From the NCBI GenBank assembly GCA_937930635.1, contig CALHCF010000024.1:1-40564 (forward strand): a stretch of DNA of 40,564 nt. Reading direction: 5' to 3'. Within the stretch, counting starts at the first letter, position 1; each line of letters opens with the position of its first letter. Under the pieces are notes generated by a model. That model made no database searches, was not told where the DNA came from, and saw nothing but the letters and a program-made list of their open reading frames with translations. Positions 17,652-26,229 of the stretch are shown here, one piece after another. The position numbers and the translations under genes were made by a program. The DNA comes from an uncultured Rhizobiaceae group bacterium. Lineage in GTDB: Bacteria > Pseudomonadota > Alphaproteobacteria > Rhizobiales > Rhizobiaceae.

Positions 17652-17853
17652 TTACCCCTGACTTTTGATTGATCGCAAAAACAGGGCTTTGGGCCGAATA
17701 TTGTGATCCCGCCAGCCGTTTCCTTCGTAATTGAGGGCAATCGGCGGTTGGTCGACAAGTCCAGTCTCGACGATGTCATAACGATAAAAAAATGAATCGG
17801 TAACGATCACCTGGGTGCATTCCGGTCACGGAGTGCACCTCTTTTTTTGCCAT
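17652..17853 (-). pseudogene. Frameshifted small gene (about 66 residues), product unknown
   Basis: No intact frame covers this gap, but two adjacent frames read like one protein. From ATG 17853 the frame reads MAKKEVHSVTG then MHPGDRYRFIF, and hits a stop at 17776. A seven-T run (coding strand; 17786-17792) lies just before. Reading past it with one T fewer continues YRYDIVETGL, then NYEGNGWRDHNIRPKALF, and stops at 17652. The second half is open, balanced in composition and rich in aromatic/charged residues, as real proteins are. So this is a one-base homopolymer frameshift, a genuine pseudogene, a slippage-expressed gene or a sequencing error. I do not recognise the family. An orphan terminator on the other strand overlaps its start. 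Confidence 0.5.
17814..17848 (+). terminator. Strong Rho-independent terminator with no upstream gene on its strand
   Basis: GGTGCATTCCG (17814-17824) pairs with CGGAGTGCACC (17829-17839) over 11 pairs with one G-T wobble, closed by a GTCA loop, and is followed by TCTTTTTTT. This is a near-ideal intrinsic terminator for plus-strand transcripts. The nearest plus-strand gene upstream ends at 13225, beyond three minus-strand genes. It may end a small RNA from the 17539-17813 gap, or an antisense transcript. Confidence 0.65.
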
Positions 17854-17952
17854 CAAATACGGTCATGGCCATTACTTTCATGACTTGGCCGAGAACAAGG
17901 TCTAGCGTCACAGCATCTGATTCGATTTCGCCGTGGCCCGGCCATTTTGTCC

Positions 17953-19194
17953 ATGCTGGATCTGAGACCGCTCTTTCCGCTTCTCCTTGCTGCCGGCATT
18001 CTTCTGGGCGGCAATGGCCTTTTCAGCACGCTTATTGCTGTGCGCGGTGTCCAGGAAGGCATGAGCGCCGGACAAGTTGGCTGGATGGGCACCACCTATT
18101 TCATCGGATTTCTGGCCGGATGCATTGTGGCACCGCGCCTTCTGCTGATGGTGGGGCATATCCGGATATTTGCGGCTCTCGCGGCGCTCGCTGCTTCATG
18201 CACATTATTGATGATCCTGATCATTGATCCCTATGTCTGGATGGCCACCCGGTTGGTCATCGGCATTTGCTTTTCGGGCCTGTTCACCACGATAGAGAGT
18301 TGGCTGAATTCAAGCGTTGTCAACGCCGACCGCGGCAGAGTGACAAGCCTCTACCGGGTTCTCGATATCTGCGTTGTTTCTGGTGCTCAGTTTCTGATGC
18401 CGGTGTTTGGCACGGACGGATTCACGCTGTTTGGCATCATGGCGCTGATGATTTCTCTTTCTCTCGTTCCCGTTGCCATTGGCGACCGCTCCAAGCCACG
18501 GGCGCCTGAAGCGGTGAAATTTGACCTGCGGGCAATCTGGGTGATTTCACCCCTCGCCTGTCTGGGGTGTATTGTCATTGGCGTTACAAACACCGCCTTC
18601 CGGTATATCGGCCCGCTCTATGCCCAGTCGGTTGGGCTGTCGCTTGCAAGCGTTGCCACGTTCATCAGCCTGGGCGTAATCGGGGGTGCCATACTGCAAT
18701 ACCCTCTCGGCATCCTGTCCGACCGATATGACCGGCGCTGGATTCTCATTTTGGCAACGCTCGGCGCTGTGCTTTCCGGCTTGTTCCTGTCATTCGTTGC
18801 AAAAGCCAATATCCCGCTTGTCTATGTTGGCGTGTTTGCCTTTGGTGCCTTTTCTTTGCCGCTTTATTCTCTTTCCGCCGCACACGCCAATGACCGCGCG
18901 TCAAAAGATCAGTTTGTTATGCTCGCTGCGGGGCTAATGTTCTTTTACGGGATTGGCGCGATGATTGGACCAACGGTATCCTCATTGCTGCTGGATATTT
19001 ACGGCCCGGCCTCACTGTTCGCCTTTACCAGTTTTACCCACGGGCTTCTGGTTGTTGGCACTCTTTGGCGCATGGTTGTGCGCGATGCGGTGCCGGTCGA
19101 AGGCCGCGGACCATTCCGTATGTTGTTGCGAACATCGCCCGTCATGCAGAAACTAACACGGGCGCGCAGCAAAGGAGGGCGTTATTCAAAATAG
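17953..19194 (+). CDS. MFS transporter (YcaD-like)
   Basis: The permease has 413 residues and about twelve spans. It begins LFPLLLAAGILLGGNGLFSTLIAVRG. The YcaD-like signature ESWLNSSVVNADRGRVTSLY follows the fourth span, and the inter-domain loop is short. The second half has GGAILQYPLGILSDRYDRRW, the repeated MFS motif A equivalent. The substrate is unknown; relatives are called putative drug or metabolite permeases. An in-frame TTG at 17947 is possible, but ATG 17953 (MLDLRP) fits the family better. The start lies next to the gap with the frameshifted gene, and rnd follows 55 bases later on the same strand. Confidence 0.88.
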   Translation: MLDLRPLFPLLLAAGILLGGNGLFSTLIAVRGVQEGMSAGQVGWMGTTYFIGFLAGCIVAPRLLLMVGHIRIFAALAALAASCTLLMILIIDPYVWMATRLVIGICFSGLFTTIESWLNSSVVNADRGRVTSLYRVLDICVVSGAQFLMPVFGTDGFTLFGIMALMISLSLVPVAIGDRSKPRAPEAVKFDLRAIWVISPLACLGCIVIGVTNTAFRYIGPLYAQSVGLSLASVATFISLGVIGGAILQYPLGILSDRYDRRWILILATLGAVLSGLFLSFVAKANIPLVYVGVFAFGAFSLPLYSLSAAHANDRASKDQFVMLAAGLMFFYGIGAMIGPTVSSLLLDIYGPASLFAFTSFTHGLLVVGTLWRMVVRDAVPVEGRGPFRMLLRTSPVMQKLTRARSKGGRYSK

Positions 19195-19249
19195 GAGCCT
19201 GTTCAAATAAGGGCTGGCCTCGGTTTTGGTGCAGGGTTATACCCCGCCA

Positions 19250-20401
19250 ATGAAAATTATTACTGATACAGAGACACTGGTCGACGCCTGTGACCAGTTC
19301 GCAAAACACCCCTACGTTACCGTTGACACCGAGTTTCTGCGCGAAACGACATTCTGGCCTATTCTGTGCCTTATTCAGATTGCGGGGCCGGATAGCGAAG
19401 TCATCGTCGACCCCATGGCCGAAGATATCGATCTTGCCCCCTTCTTCAAACTGATGGGCAATCAGGAAGTCATCAAGGTTTTTCACGCCGCCAGACAGGA
19501 TGTCGAGATCGTGCACAATCTCGGTGGCCTCATACCCGCCCCGCTGTTCGATACCCAGGTCGCAGCCATGGTGTGCGGCTATGGCGACTCGATTGCCTAT
19601 AACCAGCTGGTTTCACGCATCACGGGGGCTCATATCGACAAGTCTTCGCGCTTCACAGACTGGTCAAGGCGTCCTTTGACCGACAAGCAGCTCAATTATG
19701 CGCTGGCAGACGTGACGCATTTGCGCGATGTCTATGAAAGTCTCAGAAACGATCTGGCCGCTAAGGATCGCTCATCATGGGTTGATGAGGAGATGGAAGT
19801 CCTCACCAGTGAAGAGACATATGATCTGCCGGTTGAAAAGGCATGGACGCGATTGAAAATGCGGGTGCGCAAGCCGCTTGATCTTGCGGTGATGCAACAT
19901 GTCGCCGAGTGGCGCGAGACCCAGGCGCGCGAGCGTGATATCCCGCGCGGCCGTGTCATCAAGGACGACGCAATCTACGAAATTGCGCAACAGCATCCAC
20001 GCGAGAAAAAGGCTCTTGGTCGACTGCGTGCTCTGCCCAAGGGTTTTGAAAATTCCCGTTTTGCCGACAGTTTGCTTGAAGCCATCGAGAAGGCTCTCGC
20101 GCTGCCAAAGTCCGATCTGCCGGATGTCCCCAGACCGACCCGATCACCCGAAGGCACATCTGCGGCAACCGAACTGCTTAAAGTGCTGCTGAAAATTGTG
20201 GCCGAACAACACGGTGTCGCAAGCAAGGTTATCGCCACTATCGATGATCTGGAAAAGATTGCAGCAGATGATGATGCAGATGTGGCCGCGCTCCACGGCT
20301 GGCGCAAGGAACTGTTTGGAAAACAGGCGCTGGAACTCAAACGTGGTGATCTGGCGCTTGGGTTCGAAGACAAGAAAATTCAGCTGATCGAGCTGGAATA
20401 A
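19250..20401 (+). CDS. rnd: Ribonuclease D
   Basis: The protein has 383 residues. The N-terminal DEDDy 3'-5' exonuclease has Asp26 and Glu28 in VDTEFLRE, the second Asp in HAARQDVEIVHNLGG, and the Tyr/Asp block in NYALADVTHLRDVY. An HRDC domain (LPKGFENSRFAD region) follows from about residue 205, as is typical of RNase D. It trims 3' ends of tRNA precursors and other stable RNAs. I chose ATG 19250 (MKIITDTETL), the family start, over an upstream in-frame start. It converges with the LptG-like gene. In related genomes rnd usually sits close to aspS, and here it is within 3 kb of it, which supports the taxonomic guess. Confidence 0.94.
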   Translation: MKIITDTETLVDACDQFAKHPYVTVDTEFLRETTFWPILCLIQIAGPDSEVIVDPMAEDIDLAPFFKLMGNQEVIKVFHAARQDVEIVHNLGGLIPAPLFDTQVAAMVCGYGDSIAYNQLVSRITGAHIDKSSRFTDWSRRPLTDKQLNYALADVTHLRDVYESLRNDLAAKDRSSWVDEEMEVLTSEETYDLPVEKAWTRLKMRVRKPLDLAVMQHVAEWRETQARERDIPRGRVIKDDAIYEIAQQHPREKKALGRLRALPKGFENSRFADSLLEAIEKALALPKSDLPDVPRPTRSPEGTSAATELLKVLLKIVAEQHGVASKVIATIDDLEKIAADDDADVAALHGWRKELFGKQALELKRGDLALGFEDKKIQLIELE

Positions 20402-20458
20402 CTGGAATAGCCGGGGCGGATACCGATCCACTCTCCCATTGCGCCAGGGCCGATATAC

Positions 20459-21565
20459 TTATCCGTCTTCCTGATAAAGCAGCACCGTTGCAGCAACCAT
20501 AAGAGCAACGGTCGGCGGCATGAATGCGGCCCAGACGGGGGCCACCAGGCCGCTGTTGCCAAAGGCGAGCACCAGTCTGGCAACAGCAAAGAGCAGAAAG
20601 CCGGACAACACCCCCAGGAATATCACTTTGACATTGTTGCCAAAGCGCGAAAGGCGCAGCGATACGCTTGCTGCCAGCAAAACCATGGCCGCCAAAAGGA
20701 AGGGTTTTGCCAGGAAAGACTGGTAGCGCGTGTCAAACGACAATCCACTACGCCCTGAACTGCGCGCGCGTTGAGCCTCGGTTTTCAGATTCCAAAAACT
20801 GACATCTCTGGGGCTGATAACCGACGCCGCCAGATCAGACTCCGAGATGCGAACAGGAATATCCATGGTCGCAACCCTTTCAGCCCGCTTTCCTGGATAG
20901 GAAATCAAAACGTCCTTGAGCCTGTAGACGCTCTTTTGGTTCGGCAAGGTCGTAAAATCGGCCGTCTTGGCATCAATGCGATTGGTCGAAACAAATTTGG
21001 AATCAAAACTGTAAATGGAGACGCCTGCAAGAAAACGCCCCTGCTCGCGCTGAACCGAAGCTCTGATAACCAGGCTGCCATCATCTTGCGCAATGCGCAG
21101 CCAAAAGCTGTCCGCTCCCTTTGAAACGCTGCCGCGCACCTTGCCCAGAACGCGGGCCTCGACATCCTTTGAATATTTCAGCGCCCGGACAGAAACCGGA
21201 TTGAGAACAAGCATGGTTCCCACGCCAAGCAGCATGGCCGTCAACACGAGGGGAAAAAGAAACTGCCAGACTGAAACGCCAGACGCTCGCGCAACGACAA
21301 GTTCGAGTTTGCGACTCAGCAACAGCAGCGATGTCGCCCCGGCAAACAATGCTGCAAACGGCAAAATGCCTTCCAGGAAGGTTGGCGCCCGCATCAGGGA
21401 AATCGTCAACACATCCCAGATCGTTACTTCAATCACTTTGGATATGCGGGGCAGAAGATCAATGACATCAACGGCGGTGATAAGCCCGAAGAAAAGGAGA
21501 AACACAAATAGGAAATTGCGCAGAAAGTGGAGCGCAAAATAGATTCCCAGCGTCTTGCCAATCAT
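20459..21565 (-). CDS. lptG: LptF/LptG-family (YjgP/YjgQ) permease, LptG-like
   Basis: The 368-residue protein has three N-terminal spans (about 15-130), a large periplasmic beta domain (about 130-270) and three C-terminal spans. This is the architecture of LptF and LptG, the inner-membrane partners of LptB2 that lift lipopolysaccharide out of the membrane. The N terminus (IGKTLGIYFALHFLRNFLFVF) and the coupling helix with LRLSRFGNN look more like LptG than LptF. The usual lptF neighbour and lptD are absent; the gene follows glpX on the same strand and converges with rnd. It may be the main LptG moved away from its usual operon, or an extra paralogue. Confidence 0.75.
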   Translation of the reverse strand: MIGKTLGIYFALHFLRNFLFVFLLFFGLITAVDVIDLLPRISKVIEVTIWDVLTISLMRAPTFLEGILPFAALFAGATSLLLLSRKLELVVARASGVSVWQFLFPLVLTAMLLGVGTMLVLNPVSVRALKYSKDVEARVLGKVRGSVSKGADSFWLRIAQDDGSLVIRASVQREQGRFLAGVSIYSFDSKFVSTNRIDAKTADFTTLPNQKSVYRLKDVLISYPGKRAERVATMDIPVRISESDLAASVISPRDVSFWNLKTEAQRARSSGRSGLSFDTRYQSFLAKPFLLAAMVLLAASVSLRLSRFGNNVKVIFLGVLSGFLLFAVARLVLAFGNSGLVAPVWAAFMPPTVALMVAATVLLYQEDG

Positions 21566-21595
21566 CCCTCGTCACCTGCTAACGTCCTGCCAATC

Positions 21596-21625
21596 CGGCC
21601 TGGATCTGCCCGGCCTGGATCTGCG
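21596..21625 (+). repeat. 15-base direct duplication
   Basis: CGGCCTGGATCTGCC is followed at once by CGGCCTGGATCTGCG, in the gap between the LptG-like gene and glpX. It is a simple tandem duplication with one change. Confidence 0.75.
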
Positions 21626-21667
21626 CCCCTTCTTTTGAACCTCTGGTGCAACCTACAAACGGCTCAA

Positions 21668-22663
21668 TTATGTTGCTGAGGGAAATTTCTCAACATTGCT
21701 GTGCGTGGCTTCGATCCACCGAATGGTGCCGGTGGACGAACGCATCGCCACGGTATGGGTTTTTGCCGATCCCTGATTGAACTTTACACCCCGCAGCATA
21801 TTGCCATCGGTCACACCGGTTGCAGCAAACAGGACATCGCCCTGCGCCATTTCCTCCATTGAATAGGCCTTTTGGGGATCATCAACGCCCATCCGGGCGG
21901 CCCGTTCCAGTTTTTCATCGGTGTCGAGAATAAGCCGTCCCTGCATCTGTCCGCCCGTGCAACGCAAAGCGGCAGCGGCAAGAACGCCCTCCGGCGCACC
22001 ACCAATACCCATATAAAGGTCGATGCCGGTTTCATCAGGTTCGGTCGTGTGGATGATGCCGGCAACATCACCATCACCGATCAGACGTATTGCAGCGCCG
22101 GCACGACGGATTTCTTCAATCAGTTTGGTATGGCGAGACCGGTCCATCACACATGTCGATATTTCCGACACCTTGCAGCCCTTGGCTTTGGCCACAGCTT
22201 CAAGGTTCTCAGTCGGTGATGCATCAATATTGATTATTCCATCAGGGTAGCCCGGCCCGATTGCAATCTTGTCCATGTAGACATCCGGCGCATAAAGCAG
22301 CTTTCCACGCGCAGCAATGGCAATGACGGCGAGCGAATTGGGCTGGTTTTTGGCGCATATTGTCGTGCCTTCGAGGGGATCAAGGGCAATATCAACTTCA
22401 GGCCCCCCCAGTCCCACTTCCTCACCGATAAACAACATGGGTGCTTCGTCCCGCTCACCCTCACCAATGACGATGCGTCCTGAAATTGGAAGATTGTTGA
22501 GTTCGCGCCGCATGGCGTCTACCGCAACCTGGTCGGCTTTCTTCTCATCGCCCTGCCCCCGTTCCCGGGCCGCAGCAACCGCTGCCGCCTCCACAACGCG
22601 TACCATTTCCATGGTGAGCATACGATCAAGATAACCTGGTTCTGGGCCTGCCGGTGTGGACAT
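21668..22663 (-). CDS. glpX: Class II fructose-1,6-bisphosphatase
   Basis: The protein has 331 residues, standard for GlpX. The metal-binding core is seen in [20 protein letters not shown] and DPLEGTT, with a C-terminal [15 protein letters not shown] and a closing segment with TGTIRWIEA. It hydrolyses fructose-1,6-bisphosphate in gluconeogenesis; in autotrophs the same family can also act on sedoheptulose bisphosphate. The lithium-sensitive class I signature is absent. It lies downstream of hom on the same strand, an arrangement common in alphaproteobacteria, and about 100 bases separate the two. Confidence 0.95.
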   Translation of the reverse strand: MSTPAGPEPGYLDRMLTMEMVRVVEAAAVAAARERGQGDEKKADQVAVDAMRRELNNLPISGRIVIGEGERDEAPMLFIGEEVGLGGPEVDIALDPLEGTTICAKNQPNSLAVIAIAARGKLLYAPDVYMDKIAIGPGYPDGIINIDASPTENLEAVAKAKGCKVSEISTCVMDRSRHTKLIEEIRRAGAAIRLIGDGDVAGIIHTTEPDETGIDLYMGIGGAPEGVLAAAALRCTGGQMQGRLILDTDEKLERAARMGVDDPQKAYSMEEMAQGDVLFAATGVTDGNMLRGVKFNQGSAKTHTVAMRSSTGTIRWIEATHSNVEKFPSAT

Positions 22664-22765
22664 GAGCGGATTTCCGATTCGTCAGAGGAAAGAATTTTTT
22701 TGCTATTTCACAGATGGCAGGAAGAAAGGCAATCGGCGATGCGTTGCGTCTCCTCTTGTGCTTAA

Positions 22766-24082
22766 CTATCCCAGTTTCTCAATACGGATCATCTGGGCCT
22801 CACCCTTCAACCGGCCATCTGACTCAATTCCCTTAAGCGCTGTCTTGATGGCGGCTTCCGTGGTCTCGTGCGTAATGAGAATAATCGGGGCCAGTTCCGA
22901 TGCGGATTCCCCTTTGGCCCGTCTTTGAACAATCGATTCCAGGGAAATCTCCTGTTCGGCCATGCGGGTCGCAATTGAAGCCATCGTACCGGGCTGGTCG
23001 AGGACCGTCAGTCGAATAAAATATCCACCGGCATGGGCCCGCATCTCAGCGCGCTCGTGCGGCACCAGGCTCACGGCCGGTTGCCCCAATGCGGGGCCAT
23101 GCTGATGGCCGGGTTTCGACTTCGCAATATCGCAGATATCGCTTGCCACGGCAGAGGCAGTTGCATCCCCTCCCGCGCCGGGGCCAGACATCATCAGGCT
23201 GCCGACCGTATCAGCTTCAATGGAGACCGCGTTTGTAACTCCGGCAATCTGCGCAATGGGAGAACCAAGGGGAACCATTGCCGGGTGGACGCGGCTTTCG
23301 ACACCCGCAGAGGTGCGGCTGGCAACACCCAACAACTTGATCCTGTATCCCAGATCACGGGCCGCCTCGATGTCGTCAGTCGTGATTTTGGAAATACCCT
23401 CAAGATAGATTGCGTCTGGCGCGATACGGGTTCCGAAAGCCAGACTGGCCAGGATGGCAAGCTTATGGGCTGTATCGTTTCCTTCGATATCGAATGTGGG
23501 GTCTGCTTCTGCAAAGCCAAGAGCCTGGGCATCAGCAAGACAGGCATCAAAGGAGAGCCCCTCGTCTTCCATTCTTGTGAGAATATAATTGCAGGTCCCG
23601 TTCATAATACCGAAAACACGGGACACCGAGTTCGCGGTCAACGATTCCCGCATCACTTTGATGACCGGGATGCCGCCAGCCACGGCTGCCTCAAAGTTCA
23701 GCAGCAAGCCTTTGGATTCGGAAAGCTGCGCCAATTCGACACCATGCTTTGCCAGCAGAGCCTTGTTGGCCGTGACAACATGTTTCCCAGCGTTCAAGGC
23801 GTCCTTTACGGCGCTGAGGGCCGGATCGTCCTCGCCTCCCATCAATTCAACAAAAACATCAATCTCATCGCTTTTTGCCAAAGAAGCCGGATCATCGAAC
23901 CAAGTCATTCCCTCAAGGGAGATCCCGCGATCCTTGTTTTTGTCACGTGCATTGACGCCTGTTATTTCAACAGGTCTGCCGCAACGCTCCTCGAGCATTG
24001 AAGCTTTGTCCTGCACAAGTCGTATAAGGGCTGCACCGACCGTGCCGATGCCTGCAATTCCAAGTCGGAGGGGAGAAGTCAT
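22766..24082 (-). CDS. hom: Homoserine dehydrogenase
   Basis: The product is a monofunctional enzyme of 438 residues. The N-terminal NAD(P)-binding fold has GIAGIGTVGAAL, followed by ANKALLAKHG and the catalytic domain (AAVAGGIPVIKVMRESL, GIMNGTCNYILTRME and the FAEADPTFDIEG-D segment). A C-terminal ACT domain begins near residue 350 (YFIRLTVLDQPGTMASIATRMAE is its first strand and helix), where threonine feedback is usually sensed. It turns aspartate semialdehyde into homoserine, which feeds threonine and, through acetylation, the MetY reaction encoded close by. It lies upstream of glpX on the same strand. Confidence 0.95.
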   Translation of the reverse strand: MTSPLRLGIAGIGTVGAALIRLVQDKASMLEERCGRPVEITGVNARDKNKDRGISLEGMTWFDDPASLAKSDEIDVFVELMGGEDDPALSAVKDALNAGKHVVTANKALLAKHGVELAQLSESKGLLLNFEAAVAGGIPVIKVMRESLTANSVSRVFGIMNGTCNYILTRMEDEGLSFDACLADAQALGFAEADPTFDIEGNDTAHKLAILASLAFGTRIAPDAIYLEGISKITTDDIEAARDLGYRIKLLGVASRTSAGVESRVHPAMVPLGSPIAQIAGVTNAVSIEADTVGSLMMSGPGAGGDATASAVASDICDIAKSKPGHQHGPALGQPAVSLVPHERAEMRAHAGGYFIRLTVLDQPGTMASIATRMAEQEISLESIVQRRAKGESASELAPIILITHETTEAAIKTALKGIESDGRLKGEAQMIRIEKLG

Positions 24083-24220
24083 GTTCGGATATGCCCTGAG
24101 ACACTAATGAAGTGAGCTTTGGCTGATTGCCTCTTTTCACACCATATTGCAATCGCAGGCACCGGGAAATTTCCACGCCTTTGGACCTGTGAGCCTTGCC
24201 TTAGAGGTCATGCCCTGTAC

Positions 24221-24266
24221 GTCATGGGTTGTGGATCATGCCTTGTGAGTCATGGGCTGTGGATCA
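24221..24266 (+). repeat. Imperfect 28-base tandem repeat
   Basis: GTCATGGGTTGTGGATCA (24221-24238) recurs at 24249-24266 with one change, at a 28-base period; a worn third unit may precede it near 24207. It fills the gap between hom and the lipoprotein gene. Confidence 0.65.
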
Positions 24267-24279
24267 GGGCGTGTTGGCC

Positions 24280-24636
24280 CTATTGGTTGATACGCCCGCT
24301 GTTTTGTATTTGCTGCAACCGTCTCTTGCGAAGCGCAGCCGCATCACGGCGCAGCTTAGCAACTTCACTCTGATAGGCCGCCGGTGAATTTGAAGCTGCC
24401 TGCGCCCGTCCGTCGCGGACACTGGCTGCCAGTTCGTTTTTCAAGGCGGCTTTTTCCTGCGGTGTCATCTGTTGGGTTTCAGCGACAGCTGATTTACTAA
24501 CATCCGGCACTTTTCCGGTTATCTGAGCCTGGCCAGTTGGCTCAAGATAAAGAGCATCGGCAGTTGTGTTGACGCAGCCGGAAAGACCGATGGCCGCCAT
24601 CACAAAACCCGCAATCAGTGCTGCTCTTTTCAACAT
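24280..24636 (-). CDS. Small lipoprotein of unknown function
   Basis: I do not recognise the family. From ATG 24636 the protein has 118 residues with a lipoprotein signal (MLKRAALIAGFVMAAIGLSGC; lipidation at Cys21), so it should sit in the inner or outer membrane facing the periplasm. The rest is polar, with EPTGQAQITGKVPDVSK, then a helical, Ala/Gln/Lys/Arg-rich second half (QQMTPQEKAALKNEL and VAKLRRDAAALRKRRLQQIQ) likely to form a coiled coil. A longer frame from 24696 would disrupt the signal peptide. It lies between metY and hom, all on the minus strand. Confidence 0.72.
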   Translation of the reverse strand: MLKRAALIAGFVMAAIGLSGCVNTTADALYLEPTGQAQITGKVPDVSKSAVAETQQMTPQEKAALKNELAASVRDGRAQAASNSPAAYQSEVAKLRRDAAALRKRRLQQIQNSGRINQ

Positions 24637-24789
24637 GGCTCTACGATGCCCCAAAAATGTGTCGCAAGAGTGAACGCCGGGCCTGGAAGCCAGCAAACAA
24701 GGGCTGAAAAGCCGTTCAAACGCTTCTCAGCCCCTTTATCGTCAGAGCTTCCTGATCAACCAAACATCCCCGGACGCCCCGAAACTGGT

Positions 24790-26073
24790 TCAGGTATTGT
24801 TGAGCGCCTGATCAAGATCAGCGATCAGGTCATCGACATTTTCAATACCAATAGACAGGCGCACCACATCAGGTCCGGCCCCGGCCGCCGCCTGCTGTTC
24901 CTTGTCCAGCTGGCGATGTGTCGTCGATGAGGGATGGATCACCAGGGAACGGGTGTCGCCCAGATTTGCCAGATGCGAGAAAATCTCCAGGCTGGAAACC
25001 AGTTTGACCCCGGCGTCATAGCCCCCTTTTACGCCAAAGGAGAACACAGACCCCGCCCCCTTGGGCATATATTTCTGCTGCAGCTCATAATAGGGGTCAT
25101 CCTCCAGACCGGCATAGGAAACCCATTCAACTTTGTCGTGACTGTCCAGAAATTTGGCCACAGCCAAACCATTGTCACAGTGGCGCTGCATCCGCAGGGG
25201 AAGCGTCTCGATACCGGTCAAAATCTGGAACGCGTTAAAAGGTGAGATCGACGGCCCCAGATCGCGAAGTCCCATGACGCGACACGCAATGGCAAAGGCA
25301 AAATTGCCAAAGGTTTCATACAAAACCATATCTGCATATTCAGGGCGCGGCTGCGTGAGAACCGGAAACCGGTCATCCTTTGCCCAGTCAAATGTGCCGC
25401 CATCGACAATGGCGCCGCCCATAGAGTTTCCGTGCCCGCCCATAAATTTGGTCAGTGAATGAACAACAATATCGGCCCCATGCTCGATCGGGCGACAAAG
25501 ATAAGGTGTCGCCATCGTATTATCGACAATCAGAGGAATGTGATGCTTGCGGGCCACCTCCGCGATACCGTTGATATCCATGATAACCCCGCCGGGGTTT
25601 GCAAGGCTCTCAATGAAAATCGCCTTGGTCTTTTCGGTGATCTGTTTTTCAAAGTCGGCCGGTTTGAGCCCGTCCGCCCATTTCACATTCCAGCCAAAAT
25701 GCTTGAACGAGTGCCCAAACTGATTGATTGAGCCGCCGTAAAGCTTTCGCCCGGCGACAAATTCGTCACCCGGTTGCATGAGTGCATGGAAAACCAGCAT
25801 CTGTGCACCGTGGCCGGATGCCGTTGCAAGTGCAGCCGTTCCCCCTTCCAGCGCAGCAACCCGCTCTTCCAGAACCGCCGTGGTGGGGTTGGTAATGCGG
25901 GTATAGACGTTCCCGAATGCCTGCAATCCAAACAGCGATGCGGCATGATCAACATCATCAAATACGAATGCCGTGGTCTGATAGATCGGGGTCACGCGCG
26001 CCCCGGTCGCCGGATCGGGCTGGGCCCCGGCGTGAATGGCGAGGGTTTCAAAACCAGGTTCGCGGTTGCTCAT
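24790..26073 (-). CDS. metY: O-acetylhomoserine aminocarboxypropyltransferase (MetY)
   Basis: The protein has 427 residues and belongs to the Cys/Met-metabolism PLP enzymes. The N terminus FETLAIHAGAQPDPATGARVTPI is typical; the PLP lysine is Lys209 in HSLTKFMGGHG. YTRITNPTTAVLEERVAALEGG and the closing RLSIGIENVDDLIADL segment are present. It makes homocysteine from O-acetylhomoserine and sulfide, by direct sulfhydrylation, the step after hom in methionine synthesis. I chose ATG 26073 because AAGGAAAA lies just upstream; an ATG at 26091 lacks a ribosome binding site. Its length (over 420) separates it from the shorter MetB/MetZ enzymes. An inverted repeat lies about 57 bases before the start. 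Confidence 0.92.
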   Translation of the reverse strand: MSNREPGFETLAIHAGAQPDPATGARVTPIYQTTAFVFDDVDHAASLFGLQAFGNVYTRITNPTTAVLEERVAALEGGTAALATASGHGAQMLVFHALMQPGDEFVAGRKLYGGSINQFGHSFKHFGWNVKWADGLKPADFEKQITEKTKAIFIESLANPGGVIMDINGIAEVARKHHIPLIVDNTMATPYLCRPIEHGADIVVHSLTKFMGGHGNSMGGAIVDGGTFDWAKDDRFPVLTQPRPEYADMVLYETFGNFAFAIACRVMGLRDLGPSISPFNAFQILTGIETLPLRMQRHCDNGLAVAKFLDSHDKVEWVSYAGLEDDPYYELQQKYMPKGAGSVFSFGVKGGYDAGVKLVSSLEIFSHLANLGDTRSLVIHPSSTTHRQLDKEQQAAAGAGPDVVRLSIGIENVDDLIADLDQALNNT

Positions 26074-26129
26074 AACATTTTCCTTAATCAAGCATAAATA
26101 AATTAAATCCGACGGATGATATGACAGCA

Positions 26130-26147
26130 GAATTTTGCAAAAAATTC
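26130..26147. promoter_or_regulatory. Inverted repeat upstream of metY
   Basis: GAATTTT (26130-26136) and AAAATTC (26141-26147) form a perfect 7-base inverted repeat around GCAA, 57 bases upstream of the metY start and in an AT-rich gap. It could be an operator for a methionine or sulfur regulator. No SAM-II-type riboswitch pattern is visible there. Confidence 0.35.
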
Positions 26148-26229
26148 ACAAAATGTTGATCAGACGCCAGTTCGCCAAAAGCCAAGTTTATCAAGCCCCC
26201 GTCAAAAGATGCCAATGCCTGGGCTGGCC

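Noticed and set aside
17842..17848. Programmed -1 frameshift at the A7 run (coding strand) near the start of the small minus-strand gene
   Set aside because: The A-run followed by a hairpin looks like a dnaX-type signal, but the -1 frame meets a TGA within a few codons; the frame change that makes sense is at the later T7 run.
23033..24001. Long plus-strand open frame opposite hom
   Set aside because: Antisense to a complete homoserine dehydrogenase; composition is that of a reverse-complement shadow.
26074..26229. SAM-II riboswitch upstream of metY
   Set aside because: The expected conserved core and pseudoknot pattern is not visible; only a simple inverted repeat is present.
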